Shown here piece after piece: positions 1-5,586 of a DNA stretch of 5,636 nt (positions within the stretch are counted from its first letter, which is position 1; every line of letters starts with the position of its first letter). The position numbers and the translations under genes are program-made. The DNA comes from Candidatus Dojkabacteria bacterium. GTDB taxonomy: Bacteria > Patescibacteriota > Dojkabacteria > J137. The notes below the pieces were generated by a model that was given only the letters and a program-made list of their open reading frames with translations, was not told the DNA's origin and ran no database searches. The stretch spans positions 1 to 5,636 of the forward strand of contig JAGQLF010000059.1 of assembly GCA_020429545.1 (NCBI GenBank), given 5' to 3'.

Positions 1-2255
1 AGCGAAACCTTTTGCACTTAAAGAAAAGTATAAAAGAGGGAGAAGTTAAAGAAGTAGAGATAGAAAGCTTTTTTTCGGACAATGTATCTGCATATTTAGA
101 AGAAGGATACAAAAACCATAATGAAGAATTCATTTATTTTCTAAGCAAAGTTTTGTTAGCACAGCCAGAGGTAAAAGAAATTGTAAAAAATAGACTACCA
201 ATCGATTTAAAAAGATTAGAAAAAGATTTAATAACAGAAACTACAGATCTAACTTTTGATAATAGCTTTCAAAATTGCTTTCTAGAACTATTCCATGCAG
301 GAATGAGAGTTGATGCCGAATATATTGATGAATACGTAATGTTTGCAGCATTTGCAGAGACTTATTGGAAGCATGCACTAATTAGCCAAGATATTTCTTC
401 AGAATCTGTAAATGCAGTTGTGGCTTGGATTAGAAATAATCAAAAAGTAGAAACTTTTCATAGAAAATGGTTCTGGATTTCTAAGCTTAAGCCAACAGGA
501 TCAATCAACAGAGCATATACATCAAAAGCAACTCCTACTATTGATAAATACGCAGTAGATTATGTAAAGAATGTAATAGATTTTGGATTTGTTTTTAGCC
601 AAGGAAAAGATGCGGCACTTCAAAAGATTCTTGAATTATTAACAAAAAAGAGTAAACCAAATGTTTTAATTACTGGTGAATCTGGCGTTGGTAAAACTCA
701 TTTGGTCAAAAATATTGCAACATTATTGGTTGCAGAAGATGTGCCAAAAGAGCTTTACGATAAGCGAATGGTGGTAATAGACATTAATAGAATTTTGACT
801 CAAGTTACAACAATTAATGAACTTGAAAATATTTTTTCTAAAATGCTAGATGAATCTAATGAAGCAGGGAACTGCTTGCTAGTATTTGAAAATATTGAAT
901 ACGCTTTTGAAGTTAGAGAAGAGAATAGAAAAGAAATATTAAACAGATTAAGAACTTATTTAGAAGAAAGTAATAAACCAGTTATTGCAACAGCTAATAC
1001 TGCAATTTTAAAAAAGATAATAAAGCAAAATAAATCTTTTAGTTCTTTGTTTGAAACGGTTGATTTATCTGAACCAACAAAAGAAAACACAATTCAAATT
1101 GTTCTAGAACATGTAGAAATATTAGAAGAATTAAACAATGTAAGAGTAGAGGAATCAGCAGTTAGAAGAGCAGTAGAATCTGCTGAAAAAATAGATAGTA
1201 GTAAAGTTATGCCAGATAAAGCAATTGAACTTTTAGAAGAGACTTTAAACTATGCAAAAGCTCACGATTTAGACTTTATAGACTCAAGTGTAGTTGACCA
1301 AATGGTTAGTGGAAAGCTTGGTGTGAATATTGGTGATATTAATAAAAAAGAAAGGCAGATTTTAAATAATCTAGAAGATCTGCTACATAAAAGAATTGTT
1401 GGTCAAAATGCAGCCGTTGAAGCAGTTTCAGCAGCTTTAAAAAGAGCTAGAACTGGCTTAAACAGAAAAGATAAACCTGTAGCATCATTTTTATTCTTTG
1501 GACCAACTGGTGTAGGTAAAACTGAAATTGCAAAAGCACTTGCTGAAGTATATTTTGGACATGAAAATAAAATGGTTAGGGTTGATATGTCCGAATACAG
1601 CGAAGATAAAAACCTAGATAGACTTATAGGTTCAGAGAACGAAGCAGGAGAGTTTATAGGAGGATATTTAACAGATGCAGTAAAAAAGAATCCATTTACA
1701 ATTGTTTTATTTGATGAAATAGAAAAAGCAAACGCAAAAGTTCTAGATCTATTTTTACAAATTTTAGATGAAGGCGAAATTACTGATGGAGCTGGTAAAA
1801 AAGTAGACTTTACTCAAGCAATAATTATTATGACATCAAATGCAGGTGGAAAGCAGATTGCATCAGCACTAGCTGCTGGTAGAGCATATAGAGAAGTTGT
1901 AAAAGAAGCATACTATAATCTTCAAAACGATTTTAGAGTGGAACTACTAAATAGATTCGATAAGATTATTATGTTTAAGCCTCTAAATCTTTCAGAAATA
2001 CATCAAATTACTGTGCAATTCTTAGAAAAAATTAATGAAAATCTATCCGAACAAGGAATAACAATCGACTGGGATAAAGACACAATTGATGAGCTATCAA
2101 GAGCTGGATTTAGCCCAGTGTATGGTGCTAGATCTCTATATAGAACTATTCAAGAAAAGATAAATGATACTGTTGCAGACCTTATTGCAGATGAAAAAAT
2201 CAAAAATGGTCAAACAATCCACTTCAAAGGATTGCAAATATCAGATATAGTGTAG
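1..2255 (+). CDS. Clp/HSP100-family double-ring AAA+ ATPase (ClpC/ClpB-like, divergent), 5' partial
   Basis: The frame is open to the left edge (first whole codon at base 3), so the true start is upstream; the TTG at 12 is not a convincing start. Residues here are counted from that TTG. Residues 20-75 and 80-145 resemble the two Clp N-domain repeats. A TPTIDKYAVD linker (about 174-183) resembles the ClpC linker. Ring 1 has Walker A GESGVGKT at 222-229 and a PDKA sensor-2 motif at 401-404. Its Walker B ends in E293-N294 instead of D-E, and the usual Arg-Arg finger pair is S345-L346. Ring 2 looks active: Walker A GPTGVGKT 497-504, Walker B VLFDE 565-569, sensor-1 N610, Arg finger R648, sensor-2 GAR 705-707. 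No ClpB middle coiled-coil, no ClpP-docking IGF/IGL/VGF loop and no pore-loop tyrosines are seen. It lies 2 bases before a pilin-like gene, suggesting co-expression. Family assignment is firm; substrate is unknown. Confidence 0.93.
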   Translation, partial: RNLLHLKKSIKEGEVKEVEIESFFSDNVSAYLEEGYKNHNEEFIYFLSKVLLAQPEVKEIVKNRLPIDLKRLEKDLITETTDLTFDNSFQNCFLELFHAGMRVDAEYIDEYVMFAAFAETYWKHALISQDISSESVNAVVAWIRNNQKVETFHRKWFWISKLKPTGSINRAYTSKATPTIDKYAVDYVKNVIDFGFVFSQGKDAALQKILELLTKKSKPNVLITGESGVGKTHLVKNIATLLVAEDVPKELYDKRMVVIDINRILTQVTTINELENIFSKMLDESNEAGNCLLVFENIEYAFEVREENRKEILNRLRTYLEESNKPVIATANTAILKKIIKQNKSFSSLFETVDLSEPTKENTIQIVLEHVEILEELNNVRVEESAVRRAVESAEKIDSSKVMPDKAIELLEETLNYAKAHDLDFIDSSVVDQMVSGKLGVNIGDINKKERQILNNLEDLLHKRIVGQNAAVEAVSAALKRARTGLNRKDKPVASFLFFGPTGVGKTEIAKALAEVYFGHENKMVRVDMSEYSEDKNLDRLIGSENEAGEFIGGYLTDAVKKNPFTIVLFDEIEKANAKVLDLFLQILDEGEITDGAGKKVDFTQAIIIMTSNAGGKQIASALAAGRAYREVVKEAYYNLQNDFRVELLNRFDKIIMFKPLNLSEIHQITVQFLEKINENLSEQGITIDWDKDTIDELSRAGFSPVYGARSLYRTIQEKINDTVADLIADEKIKNGQTIHFKGLQISDIV

Positions 2256-2257
2256 TA

Positions 2258-2620
2258 ATGAAAAAATTTAAGACTAAAGTACTATTTACTTTTTTAATTG
2301 CATTAGAAATAGCAATGACTTTACCTGTAAAGGTTTCGGCTCAAGATATAAATTATAAAATTCCAAATCCATCTAGATACAATAGTCTTGAAGATATAAT
2401 AAGCGCACTTGGATCTTTAATTAGACCGATATTTCTTTTAACTTTTGGTGCAATGCTTTTAGTTGGGGCATTTTTAGTTTTAACTTCCCAAGGAAACGAA
2501 GAAAAAATTGAAAACGGTAAGAAAACAATTATTGCTGCAATTATTGGTTTTGCAATAGCAGCTCTTGCTCCAACATTAGTTAACTTTGTAACAAGCTTCT
2601 TATTAGTAGAAGGGTTATGA
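2258..2620 (+). CDS. VirB2/TrbC-like two-helix pilin protein 1 (120 aa)
   Basis: This small secreted membrane protein has a basic start (MKKFKTK), a hydrophobic core and a likely signal peptidase cut after A28 in VSA-Q, leaving about 92 residues. Mature helices lie at about 53-76 and 90-115. They are joined by a polar loop, SQGNEEKIENGKK (77-89), of the S-x-G-[DN] type seen in most of the following genes. This topology (both ends outside, loop inside) matches VirB2/TrbC pilins of type IV secretion systems. It has no cysteine and almost no tail, so it is the most minimal of the six and the best candidate for a major subunit (inference). The ATG follows the ATPase stop by 2 bases with no Shine-Dalgarno sequence, so translation is probably coupled. 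Its stop overlaps the next start as ATGA. A holin is a less likely reading given the signal peptide and the paralogue array. Confidence 0.85.
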   Translation: MKKFKTKVLFTFLIALEIAMTLPVKVSAQDINYKIPNPSRYNSLEDIISALGSLIRPIFLLTFGAMLLVGAFLVLTSQGNEEKIENGKKTIIAAIIGFAIAALAPTLVNFVTSFLLVEGL

Positions 2621-3192
2621 AAAAAACAATATTTGTTTCACAAATAATTTTAATAATTTTTGTATTTTCTTTAATTTTTTTTCGTGGAACATTTAAGGTA
2701 GATGCACAAGCAGGGTGCTTGCCGGAATCTTGCAAAGTTAAAGGTGGTTATTTGCCTAACTTTACATGTATTAATGAAAAAATAGTTAACCCACAGTCCG
2801 ATTGTTGTATAGATAAATGTGCAGGAGAAGGTGAAAGTGAAGTACCAGAAGAATATGCACCACTATTTTCATTTTTTGGTGCAACATTTGCAGTTACAAA
2901 AGATCAACAAATACCTACTTTAATTAACTTAGCTATAACCACTGCTTTGGGTTTTGCATCAGTATATGCTCTGGTTATGGGAATTTATCAAGGGGCGTAT
3001 GTACGGTCAAAAGCAACTGATCCAGAAACAATTGAGCAAACAAATAAAGTTATAACTAGTCTAATTCTAGGATTTATTTTAGCTTGGGGATTTATAGTAA
3101 TTATGCAGGTGGTTGCAAATTTAATTGGATTAGGAAGCCTTCAAAATTTAGAATTAGTCGGAGATTCCGGACAAACAATAACAATAGAATAA
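2617..3192 (+). CDS. Secreted two-helix pilin-like protein 2 with cysteine-rich N-terminal segment (191 aa)
   Basis: The start overlaps the previous stop in an ATGA arrangement; an AGAAGGG stretch at 2608-2614 is Shine-Dalgarno-like but only 2 bases from the ATG. The signal peptide ends at V-D-A30 with Q31 following. The mature protein opens with an exported segment of about 65 residues containing six cysteines (C34, C39, C51, C63, C64, C68), including CLPESC and DCCIDKC, which probably form disulfides. Hydrophobic helices follow at about 100-125 and 145-170. The loop between them (130-144, RSKATDPETIEQTNK) lacks the S-x-G-D/N motif of its neighbours, making this the most divergent loop. A short polar tail ends the protein. 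The architecture places it with the VirB2/TrbC-like array, perhaps as a minor subunit. The cysteine segment matches no domain I can name. Confidence 0.8.
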   Translation: MKKTIFVSQIILIIFVFSLIFFRGTFKVDAQAGCLPESCKVKGGYLPNFTCINEKIVNPQSDCCIDKCAGEGESEVPEEYAPLFSFFGATFAVTKDQQIPTLINLAITTALGFASVYALVMGIYQGAYVRSKATDPETIEQTNKVITSLILGFILAWGFIVIMQVVANLIGLGSLQNLELVGDSGQTITIE

Positions 3193-3195
3193 GCC

Positions 3196-3738
3196 ATGAA
3201 AAAAAGAATCTTATTAAAATTAACTATTATCGCAGCTATATTTCAATCTGCTGTTGTTAAGGTTGCTGCGCAAACAAATCTAACAACAGATGATAATATT
3301 GGGCTAGATCCAATATCTTTTGATTTTTTTCCTCAAGTAACACTTGGGCTTGACCAATATGCAACTATTTTCTCTTGGGTTAGCTTTGTGGCAGGTATTT
3401 TTAGTTTAGGAATTGTTGTATTTTGGATTTTTCTGATTCTTAGAGCAGCGTTTGGTGCATTGAAGAGTGAAGGAGATTCAGAGCAATTACAGGGATCATT
3501 TGAGAAAATTAAATCAACATTTATTGGTGCTAGCATTGCACTGATTTTCCCAATTTTATTAACAGTATTTGGATACATATTTGGTCTAGGAGCACTTTGG
3601 AGTTGGCCTGCTGCATTTAGAAGTTGTCCTACAACTAATGAATCTGCATTCTTTTTCCAAGAAGTATTAAGACAGTCTGATGCAGGTGCAGATGACCCTG
3701 TAGCTGAGGCTGAATTTGTTTGTTTTGGAAGTACATGA
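3196..3738 (+). CDS. Secreted two-helix pilin-like protein 3 (180 aa)
   Basis: It starts 3 bases after the previous stop with no visible ribosome binding site. The signal peptide ends at V-A-A25 with Q26 following. About 30 polar and acidic residues precede helix 1 (about 59-88). The loop SEGDSEQLQGSFEKIKS (91-107) carries the array's S-E-G-D motif, and helix 2 spans about 108-132. Unlike proteins 1, 5 and 6, it has a tail of nearly 50 residues (133-180) predicted to lie outside the membrane. That tail contains the only two cysteines (C144, C176), which could pair, and an acidic stretch before the end. The stop codon overlaps the next ATG (ATGA at 3735-3738). The helix pair and loop place it in the VirB2/TrbC-like group; the tail is unidentified. 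Confidence 0.82.
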   Translation: MKKRILLKLTIIAAIFQSAVVKVAAQTNLTTDDNIGLDPISFDFFPQVTLGLDQYATIFSWVSFVAGIFSLGIVVFWIFLILRAAFGALKSEGDSEQLQGSFEKIKSTFIGASIALIFPILLTVFGYIFGLGALWSWPAAFRSCPTTNESAFFFQEVLRQSDAGADDPVAEAEFVCFGST

Positions 3739-4178
3739 AAAAAATAAATAAAATATTAATAATACTATCTATAATCCTAACAGCACCGTTCGCATTTGTT
3801 AGTAGTGTAAATGCTCAATATGGAGTTTGCGATTTTCTACCTTGTGGAGATAGTGGAGTGCTTCCAACTCCAGGAGATACAACAGGAAATATTGAATTTT
3901 TTATTAGCATTGCTGTAGGACTTGTTTTTACAGGATTTATTGCATTTGGTATATTTATAATAATCAAAAGTGCATTAAAAATAATCCAAAGTGAAGGAGA
4001 TGAATCTAAAGTAGAAGAGAGTGCTGGAGCTATAAAAAGCGTTTTTATTGGACTTGGAATGCTAATTATGGGCATAATAGGGATAGTAGTACTTTTGAGT
4101 TTATTCAATGCTGGAGGTTTAGTAAATTCGCCAGTTGAAAAACCAGAAGGGGTAAATGAAGTGCCACTTATTAATTAG
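3735..4178 (+). CDS. VirB2/TrbC-like two-helix pilin protein 4 (147 aa)
   Basis: I place the start at the ATG at 3735, which overlaps the previous TGA, rather than an in-frame TTG at 3720. The ATG gives a normal signal peptide (MKKINK, then a hydrophobic core) and the operon's usual ATGA coupling; GGAAG at 3727-3731 is a weak, close ribosome binding site. Cleavage is expected after V-N-A27, before Q28. A short exported segment holds C32 and C37 (CDFLPC). Helices lie at about 53-83 and 103-125. The loop SEGDESKVEE begins at S86. The stretch 74-123 is about 76% identical by eye (38 of 50 residues) to residues 93-142 of the next protein, so the two arose by duplication. The tail is about 20 residues and polar. 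It is probably a subunit of the same filament or channel as its neighbours. Confidence 0.85.
   Translation: MKKINKILIILSIILTAPFAFVSSVNAQYGVCDFLPCGDSGVLPTPGDTTGNIEFFISIAVGLVFTGFIAFGIFIIIKSALKIIQSEGDESKVEESAGAIKSVFIGLGMLIMGIIGIVVLLSLFNAGGLVNSPVEKPEGVNEVPLIN
3954..4103 (+). repeat. Diverged duplication, copy 1 (pilin helix-loop-helix region)
   Basis: These 150 bases encode residues 74-123 of pilin protein 4 and align without gaps to 4480-4629 in pilin protein 5. The best-conserved stretch covers the codons for KSALK and QSEGDESKVEE. Differences are mostly conservative changes within the helices. This is a gene duplication rather than a mobile or regulatory repeat. Confidence 0.75.
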
Positions 4179-4203
4179 AAATATTTATTATTTATTTTTA
4201 TAA
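4179..4203 (+). other. A/T-only spacer between pilin genes 4 and 5
   Basis: This 25-base gap contains no G or C. It is the only gap longer than 3 bases between genes upstream of the terminator. It has no Shine-Dalgarno sequence. A TATTAT at 4186-4191 could serve as a weak -10 element for an internal promoter, but no matching -35 is seen, so it may simply be an unstructured leader that helps ribosome entry. Confidence 0.4.
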
Positions 4204-4695
4204 ATGAAAAAATTATCGACAAAAATTGCAAGTATTTTTGCAATATTTTTCTTTGTTTTGTTTAGTGCATTTCCTGTGGCTCAGCTTTATCCAGTAGCTG
4301 CTCAAAGTGACGGTCTATTATGCGATATTTTCCCTTTTCTAAAGGGGTTAAGATTTGCTTCAGGACTTTGTACAACAGGAGGAATAGAAGAACAAGGTTC
4401 TAGTGCGATTGATACAGCACTACAGTTATTTAGTTTTGGTGTTTCTTTAATATTTGTAGGAATAATTGCTGTAGCAATATTCGTAATCATTAAATCAGCA
4501 CTTAAATACATTCAAAGTGAAGGTGATGAATCTAAAGTGGAGGAGGCAACAAAAGCTATCAAAAATGTATTTATTGGTATTGGTGCTTTAATTATAGGAA
4601 TTATTGGACTAGTAATTATATTAAGTTTAGCAAATAGTTCTGCGGGTGGAGAATTAATACCAGATGTACAAGATCCAACTGATATATTAAATTAA
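4204..4695 (+). CDS. VirB2/TrbC-like two-helix pilin protein 5 (163 aa)
   Basis: The signal peptide is long, with cleavage expected after V-A-A33, before Q34. The mature N-terminal segment (34-70) has C40 and C56 and opens with a CDIFP motif related to CDFLP in the preceding protein. Helix 1 is at about 75-100. The loop IQSEGDESKVEEATKAIKN (103-121) is nearly the same as in protein 4, and helix 2 spans about 122-143. A short acidic tail (ELIPDVQDPTDILN) ends the protein. The core 93-142 is the second copy of the duplication. The gene follows an A/T-only gap of 25 bases and is the last before the terminator at 4717, so it closes the ATPase-pilin transcription unit. It resembles VirB2/TrbC pilins in size and topology. 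Which subunit it is cannot be read from the sequence. Confidence 0.85.
   Translation: MKKLSTKIASIFAIFFFVLFSAFPVAQLYPVAAQSDGLLCDIFPFLKGLRFASGLCTTGGIEEQGSSAIDTALQLFSFGVSLIFVGIIAVAIFVIIKSALKYIQSEGDESKVEEATKAIKNVFIGIGALIIGIIGLVIILSLANSSAGGELIPDVQDPTDILN
4480..4629 (+). repeat. Diverged duplication, copy 2 (pilin helix-loop-helix region)
   Basis: This stretch encodes residues 93-142 of pilin protein 5 and pairs with 3954-4103. About 38 of 50 encoded residues match by eye. The flanking signal peptides, exported N-terminal segments and tails are much less alike, so the core was conserved while the exposed ends diverged. Confidence 0.75.
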
Positions 4696-4716
4696 TAAGG
4701 TAGATTTAATATAATG

Positions 4717-4742
4717 AAAGAGCCGTTTAAACGGCTCTTTTT
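4717..4742 (+). terminator. Rho-independent terminator after the ATPase-pilin operon
   Basis: A perfect inverted repeat with arms AAAGAGCCGTTT and AAACGGCTCTTT spans 4717-4740. Its GC-rich core is AGAGCCG/CGGCTCT with an A/T loop, and five T residues (4738-4742) follow directly. It lies 21 bases after the stop of pilin gene 5, in a region otherwise very poor in G and C. Because it is a perfect palindrome it could fold from either strand, and the A run on the left means it may be bidirectional. Confidence 0.9.
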
Positions 4743-4766
4743 GTTTACTGATATTTGCTATATACT
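4741..4766 (+). promoter_or_regulatory. Candidate promoter for the cysteine-rich pilin-like gene
   Basis: A good -10 candidate TATACT is at 4761-4766, directly after the terminator. An overlapping extended -10 reading is TGCTATATA at 4756-4764. The best -35 is TTGTTT at 4741-4746, but its 14-base spacing to TATACT is short. Transcription would begin around 4773, at or next to the ATG at 4774, so the message would be leaderless or nearly so. Confidence 0.45.
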
Positions 4767-4773
4767 AAAAGCA

Positions 4774-5586
4774 ATGAAACTTTCCGTATCAAAAAGAGTG
4801 ATCAAAATATTTGTACTAATTTCTTTAGTAGTTTTGCCAATTGTTGGTAAAACTGTAGAAGCACAAATACAAGATGGAGAATTTTCTGGTAGCAGTAAGA
4901 GCAGCTATCAGTGTTTTACTGAAAATGGAGATATAGTAGAACCAACAGATAGAAAAGATAGTAGTGGAAGATTTTTATGTGCCTGTTTGGATGGTAGCTT
5001 GCCTTTAAATGGTACAGGCATTTGTGCTGGCAAATCTATATCAGAATGTAGTGGAGTGCCAGGTTCACCTGGTTGCCCAGCTGCAAAAGCAACACTAATA
5101 CCACCAACTCTTCAGCAAATTGAATTTTGGTTTGTAAGAATAATTTATGTAATTTGGACATTAGTTGCATCATTCTCAGTATTTTACTTATTGGTACTTG
5201 GATATCAATACATGCTAACTAGAGGAGACGTAACAAAAATAACTGAAATCAGACAAAAGATAATTTATTACATTATTGGATTTGCTTTAGTTTTTTTAGC
5301 AATTCCAATACTTACAACAGTTTTCAGAGTGTTAGGTGTAAATTCACAGGCTGAATGTTATAACGTTAATCTTGATGAAATTGGATTCCAATTCTTCTTT
5401 AGTGAACTTTGTACGGCACCAACATTTGTAGATGATCCGTGTGATTATATTGATAACTTTGGTTCACCAGTTGGAAAAGTATGTAATACTGCTCTTCAAT
5501 ACACATGTACAGAAGAGGGGGCATCGGTCATATATAGATGTACAGATGGTGTTTGGACAGATGTAAATGTGCCTGTAGATAGATAA
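4774..5586 (+). CDS. Large secreted two-helix pilin-like protein 6 with flanking cysteine-rich regions (270 aa)
   Basis: The start is placed at ATG 4774. An upstream in-frame ATG at 4714 would put the terminator hairpin inside the coding region and spoil the signal peptide. From 4774 the protein has a clear signal sequence (MKLSVSKR, hydrophobic core) with cleavage expected after V-E-A30, before Q31. An exported segment (31-115) holds six cysteines (C47, C69, C71, C84, C92, C101). Helices at about 118-146 and 164-187 flank a loop with R-G-D-V-T-K-I at 150-156, a variant of the array's G-D motif. A tail of about 80 residues contains six more cysteines (C195, C213, C223, C237, C245, C256) and ends with a YRCTDGVWTD motif. 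Both cysteine regions should face outside and be disulfide-bonded. It may be a tip, adhesin or anchor subunit (inference). It appears to be transcribed separately from the array. Confidence 0.82.
   Translation: MKLSVSKRVIKIFVLISLVVLPIVGKTVEAQIQDGEFSGSSKSSYQCFTENGDIVEPTDRKDSSGRFLCACLDGSLPLNGTGICAGKSISECSGVPGSPGCPAAKATLIPPTLQQIEFWFVRIIYVIWTLVASFSVFYLLVLGYQYMLTRGDVTKITEIRQKIIYYIIGFALVFLAIPILTTVFRVLGVNSQAECYNVNLDEIGFQFFFSELCTAPTFVDDPCDYIDNFGSPVGKVCNTALQYTCTEEGASVIYRCTDGVWTDVNVPVDR

Noticed and set aside
12..14. TTG as the start of the Clp ATPase gene
   Set aside because: The frame stays open to the left edge of the window and the first Clp N-domain-like repeat begins almost immediately, so the gene is better treated as cut off at its 5' end.
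2617..2720. Lipoprotein reading of protein 2, with C34 close to the signal peptide
   Set aside because: The residues before C34 (A-Q-A-G) lack the Leu-like residue needed at -3 of a lipobox, and the shared V-D-A/Q site fits ordinary signal peptidase.
3720..3734. Earlier TTG start for pilin protein 4
   Set aside because: It adds five residues with an aromatic start before a normal MKK signal peptide and breaks the ATGA overlap pattern; ATG 3735 fits better.
2618..3738. TGA read as glycine, as in Gracilibacteria and Absconditabacteria
   Set aside because: TGA ends two genes here exactly at ATGA overlaps. Reading through the first gives only a few unrelated residues before another stop, and normal GGN codons are used for glycine throughout.
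3333..4511. Three open frames on the - strand (3333-3578, 3815-4108, 4302-4511)
   Set aside because: They lie wholly opposite clear signal-peptide-bearing genes, have no start signals or recognisable domains, and overlap helix-coding stretches that tend to leave the opposite strand open.
4710..4715. A perfect TATAAT box just before the hairpin
   Set aside because: It has no credible -35 or TG extension, and transcription would start inside the terminator hairpin. In DNA this AT-rich such a match is expected by chance, though a role cannot be excluded.
4717..4740. The palindrome as an attachment site or operator
   Set aside because: Its place after the last operon gene, the GC-rich stem and the following T run are fully explained by a terminator, and no second copy is present.
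4714..4773. Earlier ATG start for protein 6
   Set aside because: The extra 20 residues would be encoded by the terminator hairpin and the candidate promoter, and they would precede an otherwise normal signal peptide.
2258..5586. Type IV (PilA-like) prepilins
   Set aside because: There is no short leader followed by G-F-x-x-x-E, and each mature protein has two hydrophobic helices rather than one N-terminal helix.
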